Positions 42,318-56,600 of a stretch of 64,000 nt of DNA are shown here, in pieces. The stretch is taken from assembly GCA_032433765.1 (NCBI GenBank), contig JAVIAB010000047.1, positions 13,092,107 through 13,156,106 of the forward strand, read 5' to 3'. Position numbers and translations under genes: made by a program. Within the stretch, counting starts at the first letter, position 1. The number at the start of each line of letters is the position of its first letter. The notes under the pieces are model-generated. The model was not told the origin of the DNA, did not search any database, and worked only from the letters and a program-made list of their open reading frames with translations. Source of the DNA: Megaustenia siamemsis (Eukaryota; Mollusca; Gastropoda; Stylommatophora; Ariophantidae).

Positions 42318-42634
42318 AGCTTTTTACCTCTGATGAAGTCCCTAGAGATTACGAACTGAATTTTACGTGTGAATCCGTTTTTCCCTGGCAGCCGTGTGCA
42401 CCAGAGTCCCTCGCCACACAGGCAGATAACTCCAACTTCGGAGGTACTCATATTTTTTCCGCCCAGGAGTAATTGACGTTTCAATCCGGGCCTCGCTGCT
42501 GAGACCGGGGGGTGGTTGCCGCAGAGAGAATCCATAAATAAAAATCCCAGACCGTGCAGCCGGGATTTCGGGATTTGAACCAACAACCTCTCTGTCTTGA
42601 GGTAGGCGTCTTGCCTCGAGACCAACAGGTACCT
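42318..42634 (-). mobile_element. SINE-3 copy
   Basis: Minus strand: TTGGTCTCGAGGCAAGACGC, a perfect B-box-like GGTTCAAATCCC, then GAAACGTCAATTACTCCTGG and, at the 3' end, AGGGACTTCATCAGAGGTAA. It retains the region (GTGCACACGGCTGCCAGGGA) that is deleted in the 24.2-kb copy. Confidence 0.87.
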
Positions 42635-42651
42635 TTTTTCAAATTAATCCT

Positions 42652-42860
42652 TATCATCATCATGTGTCAAAGTCTTGGCATAGGCGATCATGTCCTTCCA
42701 AAATACTCTGTGCACAGTGCATCGTATCAATTCTGTTGTTGATCGTTTACCGCGGCACGAACAAAACTATCTTCTCTTTGTCGTCCGTGATCTCCCTTTC
42801 CCTGTATTTTGCCAGTTGTAACCAAGTAATTAAAACTTACTTCTTGTCATGACGTGCCCG
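42652..42860 (-). mobile_element. LINE-C 3' end
   Basis: TCATCATCATGTGTCAAAGT leads into the antisense of RRLWKDMI-type text and of LVTTGKIQGKGDHGRQR, ending near ATGACGTGCCCGAAATTTGG. Confidence 0.82.
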
Positions 42861-43149
42861 AAATTTGGAAATAGTTTCATTCTGAAAACACACAAGTAAA
42901 AAACACACTTTTACAATTTCATGGAATTAATTTCAATACATTTTCCAGCTTATGAACATTTGATGAAGTTTCTATTTGTGTATAATTTCGCAAAATTCCC
43001 CAGTTCTGTTCATTTTGTTATAGTTTTTATGCATAGACTGAAACAACGAGTAGCTAAAAATGTGTCCATATGCTCATTTCAATAAAAGAACTGTTTTCAG
43101 TAAAAAAAAAAAATAAATAAAAAACGCTACATGATGATGATTGAATGAC

Positions 43150-43580
43150 ACACTCATAGCCATCTATTGTTAATAAGGCCCCGCGAGCTGAAGGGAATCA
43201 CCCAATGATTGTGACGTTTTCAGCTTTACGAGCAGGGCGGTTGTGGGTGAAATTACGTCAGTCTATATAGCTCGCATAATAGAACAACTGAATATATTGT
43301 AACAACTGGACAAATTGAGAGACGAAGAGATAGAGGGAAGCAAAGAGAAAAAAATAACAGACAGCTTAAGAGAATGGCTTGGCAGAAGGTCACAACAGAA
43401 ATGATAAATAGCTGCCGAGATCGAAAATTGTGGAGAGACATTACACCTACGCGAGTAGGCATGGTACTTGATGATGATGATGTAGCTCGCATAGCTGATG
43501 ACGTCACAATATGTGGGTGATTCTGGGGTTTCATTTCAGTCAGCAGGCCTTAGTAAACCTATCGATGGCTGTGGATAAAA
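43150..43580. mobile_element. Small inverted-repeat element interrupted by LINE-B
   Basis: CATAGCCATCTATTGTTAAT, GAATCACCCAATGATTGTGACG and TCAGCTTTACGAGC at 43155-43233 match the reverse complement of 43484-43575 (CACAGCCATCGATAGGTTTA, GAATCACCCACATATTGTGACG, TCAGCTATGCGAGC). With LINE-B removed, a MITE-like palindrome of about 220 bp remains. Its outer ends and TSD are unclear. Confidence 0.65.
43279..43482 (+). mobile_element. LINE-B copy with 11-bp TSD
   Basis: TAGCTCGCATA at 43268-43278 is repeated at 43483-43493, and between them lies a 204-bp LINE-B 3' end with a (GATGAT)n tail. 5' truncation plus tail plus TSD is the standard mark of target-primed reverse transcription. Confidence 0.9.
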
Positions 43581-43880
43581 CGTTACTTAAAATACCTTGA
43601 CTTTCGAGATAGTACATGAACTCTTGGAAATCTTAAAATATAACAAGGGACATAATAATTAAAATACAATAGAACGAACGAAGAACTGTAAGGAGTTATT
43701 GCCCTAAACACATTAACATGCATACACTTGTGGAAGACTCATGGGTGCTGTGTTTATGGTAACAGTTGCTGTCAGAAAGGGCGGAGGATCGACTTGTGAA
43801 TCATGGACAATCTCGCAAACAGCAAGGAAGAACATCGATTCATTCCAAACAAGATGCTGCAGATAAATCCTCAAGATGCA

Positions 43881-43882
<2 letters not shown>

Positions 43883-43916
<34 letters not shown>

Positions 43917-43917
43917 G

Positions 43918-43950
<33 letters not shown>

Positions 43951-44345
43951 AGTACCGGGCCTACTGGCGTAGGTAATCATGTCTCTTTCGATCTCGACAG
44001 TTATTTATCATTTTTGTTGATGACCTTCTGCCAAGCTATTCCCTTAAGCTGTCTAGTATGTTTTCTCTTTGCTCCCCTTTATCTCTTCGTCCCTCAATTT
44101 TCACAGTTGTTACAATATATTCCAGTTGTTCTTTCTCATTACATGGCCAAAAATGATGATTGTTCTTCCTAATATTGGAAATCAGCTCTCTTTTTGCTTT
44201 GACCTCTTTCAGAAAAATTTCATTACTCTTCTAAGCTGTCCACGGTATTCTCAACATTCTTCTGTAAAATCATATTTCTACAGACTCCAGTGATTTCATT
44301 GTCTATTGTCCTATTGTTCAAGATTCACATCCATATGTTAAGACT
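43883..44345 (-). mobile_element. LINE-B 3' end behind (CAT)n
   Basis: A (CAT)n run of about 70 bp at 43883-43953 is the expanded tail. The antisense then passes TACCGGGCCTACTGGCGTAG, GAAGAACAATCATCATTTTTGGCC-type text and CCGTGGACAGCTTAGAAG up to the YGCE/SWT region near 44330. His- and Ser-rich frames over (CAT)n are artefacts. Confidence 0.87.
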
Positions 44346-44439
44346 GGTTCTACATAACATTTCAGAACTCTTTTTCTGGTTTCTATTGTCAAAATGGATT
44401 GCATAGTATCTTCCTAATTTTTTTGGAAAGCTGCTTTTG

Positions 44440-44618
44440 TAAGATACATTGGAAAATGAAAAAGAGCAATAAAGACATATTAAAAGATTTAAACATGAAA
44501 ATGAACTGCTTTATAAACATCATTTTATAGAGGAAATTAAAATATTATCATAGGGGCAGACCATGAAGAAGGCGGTTTCAAGAGGTCAAGGAGACATTGA
44601 ACTTGACAACAGAGGAAC
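44440..44618 (+). mobile_element. LINE-K carboxyl region, left half
   Basis: The sense strand reads KKSNKDILKDLNMKMN, then (frameshift) GRPRRRRFQEVKET, and LTTEELGDLARDRD, where the 61-bp satellite begins. The continuation of this LINE is at 57326-57345, on the far side of the array. Confidence 0.7.
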
Positions 44619-47600
44619 TGGGAGATCTGGCTAGAGACAGAGATTCTTTCAGATGGGCTGTACTGAATGCAACGTTCTGTGGGAGATCTGGCTAGAGACA
44701 GAGATTCTTTCAGATGGGCTGTACTAAATGCAACGTTCTGTGGGAGATCTGGCTAGAGACAGAGATTCTTTCAGATGGGCTGTACTGAATGCAGCGTTCT
44801 GTGGGAGATCTGGCTAGAGACAGAGATTCTTTCAGATGGGCTGTACTGAATGCAACGTTCTGTGGGAGATCTGGCTAGAGACAGAGATTCTTTCAGATGG
44901 GCTGTACTGAATGCAGCGTTCTGTGGGAGATCTGGCTAGGAGACAGAGATTCTTTCAGATGGGCTGTACTGAATGCAGCGTTCTGTGGGAGATCTGGCTA
45001 GAGACAGAGATTCTTTCAGATGGGCTGTACTGAATGCAACGTTCTGTGGGAGATCTGGCTAGAGACAGAGATTCTTTCAGATGGGCTGTACTGAATGCAG
45101 CGTTCTGTGGAGATCTGGCTAGAGACAGAGATTCTTTCAGATGGGCTGTACTGAATGCAGCGTTCTGTGGGAGATCTGGCTAGAGACAGAGATTCTTTCA
45201 GATGGGCTGTACTGAATGCAGCGTTCTGTGGGAGATCTGGCTAGAGACAGAGATTCTTCAGATGGGCTGTACTGAATGCAGCGTTCTGTGGGAGATCTGG
45301 CTAGAGACAGAGATTCTTTCAGATGGGCTGTACTGAATGCAGCGTTCTGTGGGAGATCTGGCTAGAGACAGAGATTCTTTCAGAAGGGCTGTACTGAATG
45401 CAGCGTTCTGTGGGAGATCTGGCTAGAGACAGAGATTCTTTCAGACGGGCTGTACTGAATGCAACGTTCTGTGGGAGATCTGGCTAGAGACAGAGATTCT
45501 TTCAGAAAGGCGTACTGAATGCAACGTTCTGTGGGAGATCTGGCTAGAGACAGAGATTCTTTCAGACGGGCTGTACTGAATGCAACGTTCTGTGGGAGAT
45601 CTGGCTAGAGACAGAGATTCTTTCAGACAGGCTGTACTGAATGCAACGTTGTGGGAGATCTGGCTAGAGACAGAGATTCTTTCAGACAGGCTGTACTGAA
45701 TGCAACGTTCTGTGGGAGATCGGCTAGAGACAGAGATTCTTTCAGACAGGCTGTACTGAATGCAACGTTCTGTGGGAGATCTGGCTAGAGACAGAGATTC
45801 TTTCAGAGAGGCTGTACTGAATGCAACGTTCTGTGGGAGATCTGGCTAGAGACAGAGATTCTTTCAGATGGGCTATACTGAATGCAACGTTCTGTGGGAG
45901 ATCTGGCTAGAGACAGAGATTCTTTCAGACGGGCAGTGGTGAATGCAACGTTCTGTGGGAGATCTGGCTAGAGACAGAGATTCTTTCAGATGGCTGTACT
46001 GAATGCAACGTTCTGTGGGAGATCTGGCTAGAGACGGAGATTCTTTCAGATGGGCTGTACTGAATGCAGCGTTCTGTGGGAGATCTGGCTAGAGACAGAG
46101 ATTCTTACAGATGGGCTGTACTGAATGCAGCGTTCTGTGGGAGATCTGGCTAGAGACAGAGATTCTTTCAGACGGGCAGTGGTGAATGCAACGTTCTGTG
46201 GGAGATCTGGCTAGAGACAGAGATTCTTTCAGACGGGCAGTGGTGAATGCAGCGTTCTGTGGGAGATCTGGCTAGAGACAGAGATTCTTTCAGACGGGCT
46301 GTACTGAATGCAACGTTCTGTGGGAGATCTGGCTAGAGACAGAGATTCTTTCAGAAAGGCTGTACTGATGCAACGTTCTGTGGGAGATCTGGCTAGAGAC
46401 AGAGATTCTTTCAGACGGGCTGTACTGAATGCAACGTTCTGTGGGAGATCTGGCTAGAGACAGAGATTCTTTCAGACAGGCTGTACTGAAGCAACGTTCT
46501 GTGGGAGATCTGGCTAGAGACAGAGATTCTTTCAGACAGGCTGTACTGAATGCAACGTTCTGTGGGAGATCTGGCTAGAGACAGAGATTCTTTCAGACAG
46601 GCTGTACTGAATGCAACGTTCTGTGGGAGATCTGGCTAGAGACAGAGATTCTTTCAGAGAGGCTGTACTGATGCAACGTTCTGTGGGAGATCTGGCTAGA
46701 GACAGAGATTTCTTTCAGATGGGCTATACTGAATGCAACGTTCTGTGGGAGATCTGGCTAGAGACAGAGATTCTTTCAGACGGGCAGTGGTGAATGCAAC
46801 GTTCTGTGGGAGATCTGGCTAGAGACAGAGATTCTTTCAGATGGGCTGTACTGAATGCAACGTTCTGTGGGAGATCTGGCTAGAGACAGAGATTCTTTCA
46901 GATGGGCTGTACTGAATGCAGCGTTCTGTGGGAGATCTGGCTAGAGACAGAGATTCTTACAGATGGGCTGTACTGAATGCAGCGTTCTGTGGAGATCTGG
47001 CTAGAGACAGAGATTCTTTCAGACGGGCAGTGGTGAATGCAACGTTCTGTGGGAGATCTGGCTAGAGACAGAGATTCTTTCAGACGGGCAGTGGTGAATG
47101 CAGCGTTCTGTGGGAGATCTGGCTAGAGACAGAGATTCTTACAGATGGGCTGTACTGAATGCAGCGTTCTGTTGGAGATCTGGCTAGAGACAGAGATTCT
47201 TACAGATGGGCTGTACTGAATGCAGCGTTCTGTTGGAGATCTGGCTAGAGACAGAGATTCTTTCAGACGGGCAGTGGTGAATGCAACGTTCTGTGGGAGA
47301 TCTGGCTAGAGACAGAGATTCTTTCAGACAGTTTGTACTGAATACAACGTTCTGTGGGAGATCTGGCTAGAGACAGAGATTCTTTCAGATGGGCAGTGGT
47401 GAATGCAACGTTCTGTGGGAGATCTGGCTAGAGACAGAGATTCTTTCAGACGGGCAGTGGTGAATGCAACGTTCTGTGGGAGATCTGGCTAGAGACAGAG
47501 ATTCTTTCAGACGGGCAGTGGTGAATGCAACGTTCTGTGGGAGATCTGGCTAGAGACAGAGATTCTTTCAGACAGTTTGTACTGAATACAACGTTCTGTG

Positions 47601-50600
47601 GGAGATCTGGCTAGAAACAGAGATTCTTTCAGACAGTTTGTACTGAATACAACGTTTCTGTGGGAGATCAAGCTAGAGACAGAGATTCTTCAGATGGGCA
47701 GTGGTGAATGCAACGTTCTGTGGAGATCTGGCTAGAGACAGAGATTCTTTCAGACGGGCAGTGGTGAATGCAACGTTCTGTGGGAGATCTGGCTAGAGAC
47801 AGAGATTCTTTCAGACGGGCAGTGGTGAATGCAACGTTCTGTGGGAGATCTGGCTAGAGACAGAGATTCTTTCAGACAGTTTGTACTAAATACAACGTTC
47901 TGTGGGAGATCTGGCTAGAGACAGAGATTCTTCAGACGGGCTGTACTGAATGCAACGTTCTGTGGGAGATCTGGCTAGAGACAGAGATTCTTTCAGACGG
48001 GCTGTACTGAATGCAACGTTCTGGGAGGAGATCTGGCTAGAGACAGAGATTCTTTCAGACAGTTTGTACTGAATACAACGTTCTGTGGGAGATCAAGCTA
48101 GAGACAGAGATTCTTTCAGACAGTTTGTACTGAATACAAAGTTCTGTGGGAGATCTGGCTAGAGACAGAGATTCTTTCAGACGGGCAGTGGTGAATGCAA
48201 CGTTCTGTGGGAGATCTGGCTAGAGACAGAGATTCTTTCAGACGGGCAGTGGTGAATGCAACGTTCTGTGGGAGATCTGGCTAGAGACAGAAATTCTTTC
48301 AGATGGGCTGTACTGAATGCAGCGTTCTGTGGGAGATCTGGCTAGAGACAGAGATTCTTTCAGACAGTTTTTACTGAATACAACGTTCTGTGGAGATCTG
48401 GCTAGAGACAGAGATTCTTTCAGACAGTTTGTACTGAATACAACGTTCTGTGGGAGATCAAGCTAGAGACAGAGATTCTTTCAGACAGTTTGTACTGAAT
48501 ACAACGTTCTGTGGGAGATCTGGCTAGAGACAGAGATTCTTTCAGACGGGCAGTGGTGAATGCAACGTTCTGTGGAGATCTGGCTAGAGACAGAGATTCT
48601 TTCAGACGGGCAGTGGTGAATGCAACGTTCTGTGGGAGATCTGGCTAGAGACAGAGATTCTTTCAGATAGGCTGTACTGAATGCAGCGTTCTGTGGGAGA
48701 TCTGGGCTAGAGACAGAGATTCTTACAGATGGGCTGTACTGAATGCAGCGTTCTGTGGGAGATCTGGCTAGAGACAGAGATTCTTTCAGACGGGCAGTGG
48801 TGAATGCAACGTTCTGTGGGAGATCTGGCTAGAGACAGAGATTCTTTCAGACGGGCAGTGGTGAATGCAGCGTTCTGTGGGAGATCTGGCTAGAGACAGA
48901 GATTCTTTCAGACGGGCTGTACTGAATGCAACGTTCTGTGGGAGATCTGGCTAGAGACAGAGATTCTTTCAGAAAGGCTGTACTGAATGCAACGTTCTGT
49001 GGGAGATCTGGCTAGAGACAGAGATTCTTTCAGACGGGCTGTACTGAATGCAACGTTCTGTGGGGAGATCTGGCTAGAGACAGAGATTCTTTCAGACAGG
49101 CTGTACTGAATGCAACGTTCTGTGGGAGATCTGGCTAGAGACAGAGATTCTTTCAGACAGGCTGTACTGAATGCAACGTTCTGTGGGAGATCTGGCTAGA
49201 GACAGAGATTCTTTCAGACAGGCTGTACTGAATGCAACGTTCTGTGGGAGATCTGGCTAGAGACAGAGATTCTTTCAGAGAGGCTGTACTGAATGCAACG
49301 TTCTGTGGGAGATCTGGCTAGAGACAGAGATTCTTTCAGATGGGCTATACTGAATGCAACGTTCTGTGGAGATCTGGCTAGAGACAGAGATTCTTTCAGA
49401 CGGGCAGTGGTGAATGCAACGTTCTGTGGGAGATCTGGCTAGAGACAGAGATTCTTTCAGATGGGCTGTACTGAATGCAACGTTCTGTGGGAGATCTGGC
49501 TAGAGACAGAGATTCTTTCAGATGGGCTGTACTGAATGCAGCGTTCTGTGGGAGATCTGGCTAGAGACAGAGATTCTTACAGATGGGCTGTACTGAATGC
49601 AGCGTTCTGTGGGAGATCTGGCTAGAGACAGAGATTCTTTCAGACGGGCAGTGGTGAATGCAACGTTCTGTGGGAGATCTGGCTAGAGACAGAGATTCTT
49701 TCAGACGGGCAGTGGTGAATGCAGCGTTCTGTGGGAGATCTGGCTAGAGACAGAGATTCTTACAGATGGGCTGTACTGAATGCAGCGTTCTGTTGGAGAT
49801 CTGGCTAGAGACAGAGATTCTTACAGATGGGCTGTACTGAATGCAGCGTTCTGTTGGAGATCTGGCTAGAGACAGAGATTCTTTCAGACGGGCAGTGGTG
49901 AATGCAACGTTCTGTGGGAGATCTGGCTAGAGACAGAGATTCTTTCAGACAGTTTGTACTGAATACAACGTTCTGTGGGAGATCTGGCTAGAGACAGAGA
50001 TTCTTTCAGATGGGCAGTGGTGAATGCAACGTTCTGTGGGAGATCTGGCTAGAGACAGAGATTCTTTCAGACGGGCAGTGGCGAATGCAACGTTCTGTGG
50101 GAGATCTGGCTAGAGACAGAGATTCTTTCAGACGGGCAGTGGTGAATGCAACGTTCTGTGGGAGATCTGGCTAGAGACAGAGATTCTTTCAGACAGTTTG
50201 TACTGAATACAACGTTCTGTGGGAGATCTGGCTAGAAACAGAGATTCTTTCAGACAGTTTGTACTGAATACAACGTTCTGTGGGAGATCAAGCTAGAGAC
50301 AGAGATTCTTTCAGATGGGCAGTGGTGAATGCAACGTTCTGTGGGAGATCTGGCTAGAGACAGAGATTCTTTCAGACGGGCAGTGGTGAATGCAACGTTC
50401 GGTGGGAGATCTGGCTAGAGACAGAGATTCTTTCAGACGGGCAGTGGTGAATGCAACGTTCTGTGGGAGATCTGGCTAGAGACAGAGATTCTTTCAGACA
50501 GTTTGTACTAAATACAACGTTCTGTGGGAGATCTGGCTAGAGACAGAGATTCTTTCAGACGGGCTGTACTGAATGCAACGTTCTGTGGGAGATCTGGCTA

Positions 50601-53600
50601 GAGACAGAGATTCTTTCAGACGGGCTGTACTGAATGCAACGTTCTGTGGGAGATCTGGCTAGAGACAGAGATTCTTTCAGACAGTTTGTACTGAATACAA
50701 CGTTCTGTGGGAGATCAAGCTAGAGACAGAGATTCTTTCAGACAGTTTGTACTGAATACAACGTTCTGTGGGAGATCTGGCTAGAGACAGAGATTCTTTC
50801 AGACGGGCAGTGGTGAATGCAACGTTCTGTGGGAGATCTGGCTAGAGACAGAGATTCTTTCAGACGGGCAGTGGTGAATGCAACGTTCTGTGGGAGATCT
50901 GGCTAGAGACAGAAATTCTTTCAGATGGGCTGTACTGAATGCAGCGTTCTGTGGGAGATCTGGCTAGAGACAGAGATTCTTTCAGACAGTTTTTACTGAA
51001 TACAACGTTCTGTGGGAGATCTGGCTAGAGACAGAGATTCTTTCAGACAGTTTGTACTGAATACAACGTTCTGTGGGAGATCAAGCTAGAGACAGAGATT
51101 CTTTCAGACAGTTTGTACTGAATACAACGTTCTGTGGGAGATCTGGCTAGAGACAGAGATTCTTTCAGACGGGCAGTGGTGAATGCAACGTTCTGTGGGA
51201 GATCTGGCTAGAGACAGAGATTCTTTCAGACGGGCAGTGGTGAATGCAACGTTCTGTGGGAGATCTGGCTAGAGACAGAGATTCTTTCAGATAGGCTGTA
51301 CTGAATGCAGCGTTCTGTGGGAGATCTGGCTAGAGACAGAGATTCTTTCAGACGGGCAGTGGTGAATGCAACGTTCTGTGGGAGATCTGGCTAGAGACAG
51401 AGATTCTTTCAGACGGGCAGTGGTGAATGCAACGTTCTGTGGGAGATCTGGCTAGAGACAGAGATTCTTTCAGACAGTTTGTACTGAATACAACGTTCTG
51501 TGGGAGATCTGGCTAGAGACAGAGATTCTTTCAGACAGTTTGTACTGAATACAACGTTCTGTGGGAGATCTGGCTAGAGACAGAGATTCTTTCAGACAGT
51601 TTGTACTGAATACAACGTTCTGTGGGAGATCTGGCTAGAGACAGAGATTCTTTCAGACGGGCTGTGTTGAATACAACATTCTGTGGGAGATCTGGCTAGA
51701 GACATAGATTTTCTCATACGGGCTGTGGTGAATACAACGTTCTGTGGGAGATCTGGCTAGGAACAGAGATTATCTCAGACGGGCAGTGGTGAATACAACG
51801 TTCTGTGGGAGATCTGGCTAGAGACAGATATTCTTTCAGACGAACTGTGGTGAATACAATGTTCTGTGGGAGATCTGGCTAGAGACAGATATTCTTTCAG
51901 ACGGGCAGTGGTGAATACAACATTCTGTGAGAGATCTCCCTAGAGACATTGATTTTCTCAGACGGGCTGTGGTGAATACAACGTTTTGTGGGAGATCTGG
52001 CTAGAGACATGACGGGCTGTGTGAATAAAATGTTCTGTGGGAGATCTGGCTAGACACATGACGGGCTGTGGTGAATACAACATTCTGTGGGAGATCTGGC
52101 TTGAGACATGACGGGCTATGGTGAATACAACGTTCTGTGGGAGATCTGGCTAGACACATGACGGGCTGTGGTGAATACACCATTCTGTGGGAGATCTGGC
52201 TTGAAACATGACGGGCTGTGGTGATAGCAACGTTCTGTGGGAGATCTGGCTAGAGACAGAGATTCTTTCAGATGGGCTGTACTGAATGCAGCGTTCTGTG
52301 GGAGATCTGGCTAGAGACAGAGATTCTTACAGATGGGCTGTACTGAATGCAGCGTTCTGTGGGAGATCTGGCTAGAGACAGAGATTCTTTCAGACGGGCA
52401 GTGGTGAATGCAACGTTCTGTGGGAGATCTGGCTAGAGACAGAGATTCTTTCAGATGGGCTGTACTGAATGCAACGTTCTGTGGGAGATCTGGCTAGAGA
52501 CAGAGATTCTTTCAGATGGGCTGTACTGAATGCAGCGTTCTGTGGGAGATCTGGCTAGAGACAGAGATTCTTACAGATGGGCTGTACTGAATGCAGCGTT
52601 CTGTGGGAGATCTGGCTAGAGACAGAGATTCTTTCAGACGGGCAGTGGTGAATGCAACGTTCTGTGGGAGATCTGGCTAGAGACAGAGATTCTTTCAGAC
52701 GGGCAGTGGTGAATGCAGCGTTCTGTGGGAGATCTGGCTAGAGACAGAGATTCTTACAGATGGGCTGTACTGAATGCAGCGTTCTGTTGGAGATCTGGCT
52801 AGAGACAGAGATTCTTACAGATGGGCTGTACTGAATGCAGCGTTCTGTTGGAGATCTGGCTAGAGACAGAGATTCTTTCAGACGGGCAGTGGTGAATGCA
52901 ACGTTCTGTGGGAGATCTGGCTAGAGACAGAGATTCTTTCAGACAGTTTGTACTGAATACAACGTTCTGTGGGAGATCTGGCTAGAGACAGAGATTCTTT
53001 CAGATGGGCAGTGGTGAATGCAACGTTCTGTGGGAGATCTGGCTAGAGACAGAGATTCTTTCAGACGGGCAGTGGTGAATGCAACGTTCTGTGGGAGATC
53101 TGGCTAGAGACAGAGATTCTTTCAGACGGGCAGTGGTGAATGCAACGTTCTGTGGGAGATCTGGCTAGAGACAGAGATTCTTTCAGACAGTTTGTACTGA
53201 ATACAACGTTCTGTGGGAGATCTGGCTAGAAACAGAGATTCTTTCAGACAGTTTGTACTGAATACAACGTTCTGTGGGAGATCAAGCTAGAGACAGAGAT
53301 TCTTTCAGATGGGCAGTGGTGAATGCAACGTTCTGTGGGAGATCTGGCTAGAGACAGAGATTCTTTCAGACGGGCAGTGGTGAATGCAACGTTCTGTGGG
53401 AGATCTGGCTAGAGACAGAGATTCTTTCAGACGGGCAGTGGTGAATGCAACGTTCTGTGGGAGATCTGGCTAGAGACAGAGATTCTTTCAGACAGTTTGT
53501 ACTAAATACAACGTTCTGTGGGAGATCTGGCTAGAGACAGAGATTCTTTCAGACGGGCTGTACTGAATGCAACGTTCTGTGGGAGATCTGGCTAGAGACA

Positions 53601-56600
53601 GAGATTCTTTCAGACGGGCTGTACTGAATGCAACGTTCTGTGGGAGATCTGGCTAGAGACAGAGATTCTTTCAGACAGTTTGTACTGAATACAACGCTCT
53701 GTGGGAGATCAAGCTAGAGACAGAGATTCTTTCAGACAGTTTGTACTGAATACAACGTTCTGTGGGAGATCTGGCTAGAGACAGAGATTCTTTCAGACGG
53801 GCAGTGGTGAATGCAACGTTCTGTGGGAGATCTGGCTAGAGACAGAGATTCTTTCAGACGGGCAGTGGTGAATGCAACGTTCTGTGGGAGATCTGGCTAG
53901 AGACAGAAATTCTTTCAGATGGGCTGTACTGAATGCAGCGTTCTGTGGGAGATCTGGCTAGAGACAGAGATTCTTTCAGACAGTTTTTACTGAATACAAC
54001 GTTCTGTGGGAGATCTGGCTAGAGACAGAGATTCTTTCAGACAGTTTGTACTGAATACAACGTTCTGTGGGAGATCAAGCTAGAGACAGAGATTCTTTCA
54101 GACAGTTTGTACTGAATACAACGTTCTGTGGGAGATCTGGCTAGAGACAGAGATTCTTTCAGACGGGCAGTGGTGAATGCAACGTTCTGTGGGAGATCTG
54201 GCTAGAGACAGAGATTCTTTCAGACGGGCAGTGGTGAATGCAACGTTCTGTGGGAGATCTGGCTAGAGACAGAGATTCTTTCAGATAGGCTGTACTGAAT
54301 GCAGCGTTCTGTGGGAGATCTGGCTAGAGACAGAGATTCTTTCAGACGGGCAGTGGTGAATGCAACGTTCTGTGGGAGATCTGGCTAGAGACAGAGATTC
54401 TTTCAGACGGGCAGTGGTGAATGCAACGTTCTGTGGGAATCTGGCTAGAGACAGTGATTCTTTCAGACAGTTTGTACTGAATACAACGTTCTGTGGAGAT
54501 CTGGCTAGAGACAGAGATTCTTTCAGACAGTTTGTACTGAATACAACGTTCTGTGGGAGATCTGGCTAGAGACAGAGATTCTTTCAGACAGTTTGTACTG
54601 AATACAACGTTCTGTGGGAGATCTGGCTAGAGACAGAGATTCTTTCAGACGGGCTGTGTTGAATACAACATTCTGTGGGAGATCTGGCTAGAGACATAGA
54701 TTTCTCATACGGGCTGTGGTGAATACAACGTTCTGTGGGAGATCTGGCTAGGAACAGAGATTATTTCAGACGGGCAGTGGTGAATACAACGTTCTGTGGG
54801 AGATCTGGCTAGAGACAGAGATTCTTTCAGACAGTTTGTACTGAATACAACGTTCTGTGGGAGATCTGGCTAGAGACAGAGATTCTTTCAGATGGGCAGT
54901 GGTGAATGCAACGTTCTGTGGGAGATCTGGCTAGAGACAGAGATTCTTTCAGACGGGCAGTGGTGAATGCAACGTTCTGTGGGAGATCTGGCTAGAGACA
55001 GAGATTCTTTCAGACGGGCAGTGGTGAATGCAACGTTCTGTGGGAGATCTGGCTAGAGACAGAGATTCTTTCAGACAGTTTGTACTGAATACAACGTTCT
55101 GTGGGAGATCTGGCTAGAAACAGAGATTCTTTCAGACAGTTTGTACTGAATACAACGTTCTGTGGGAGATCAAGCTAGAGACAGAGATTCTTTCAGATGG
55201 GCAGTGGTGAATGCAACGTTCTGTGGGAGATCTGGCTAGAGACAGAGATTCTTTCAGACGGGCAGTGGTGAATGCAACGTTCTGTGGGAGATCTGGCTAG
55301 AGACAGAGATTCTTTCAGACGGGCAGTGGTGAATGCAACGTTCTGTGGGAGATCTGGCTAGAGACAGAGATTCTTTCAGACAGTTTGTACTAAATACAAC
55401 GTTCTGTGGGAGATCTGGCTAGAGACAGAGATTCTTTCAGACGGGCTGTACTGAATGCAACGTTCTGTGGGAGATCTGGCTAGAGACAGAGATTCTTTCA
55501 GACGGGCTGTACTGAATGCAACGTTCTGTGGGAGATCTGGCTAGAGACAGAGATTCTTTCAGACAGTTTGTACTGAATACAACGCTCTGTGGGAGATCAA
55601 GCTAGAGACAGAGATTCTTTCAGACAGTTTGTACTGAATACAACGTTCTGTGGGAGATCTGGCTAGAGACAGAGATTCTTTCAGACGGGCAGTGGTGAAT
55701 GCAACGTTCTGTGGGAGATCTGGCTAGAGACAGAGATTCTTTCAGACGGGCAGTGGTGAATGCAACGTTCTGTGGGAGATCTGGCTAGAGACAGAAATTC
55801 TTTCAGATGGGCTGTACTGAATGCAGCGTTCTGTGGGAGATCTGGCTAGAGACAGAGATTCTTTCAGACAGTTTTTACTGAATACAACGTTCTGTGGGAG
55901 ATCTGGCTAGAGACAGAGATTCTTTCAGACAGTTTGTACTGAATACAACGTTCTGTGGGAGATCAAGCTAGAGACAGAGATTCTTTCAGACAGTTTGTAC
56001 TGAATACAACGTTCTGTGGGAGATCTGGCTAGAGACAGAGATTCTTTCAGACGGGCAGTGGTGAATGCAACGTTCTGTGGGAGATCTGGCTAGAGACAGA
56101 GATTCTTTCAGACGGGCAGTGGTGAATGCAACGTTCTGTGGGAGATCTGGCTAGAGACAGAGATTCTTTCAGATAGGCTGTACTGAATGCAGCGTTCTGT
56201 GGGAGATCTGGCTAGAGACAGAGATTCTTTCAGACGGGCAGTGGTGAATGCAACGTTCTGTGGGAGATCTGGCTAGAGACAGAGATTCTTTCAGACGGGC
56301 AGTGGTGAATGCAACGTTCTGTGGGAGATCAGGCTAGAGACAGAGATTCTTTCAGACAGTTTGTACTGAATACAACGTTCTGTGGGAGATCTGGCTAGAG
56401 ACAGAGATTCTTTCAGACAGTTTGTACTGAATACAACGTTCTGTGGGAGATCTGGCTAGAGACAGAGATTCTTTCAGACAGTTTGTACTGAATACAACGT
56501 TCTGTGGGAGATCTGGCTAGAGACAGAGATTCTTTCAGACGGGCTGTGTTGAATACAACATTCTGTGGGAGATCTGGCTAGAGACATAGATTTTCTCATA

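Noticed and set aside
43766..44172. Poly-His and poly-Ser frames
   Set aside because: Created by the (CAT)n tail of an antisense LINE-B.
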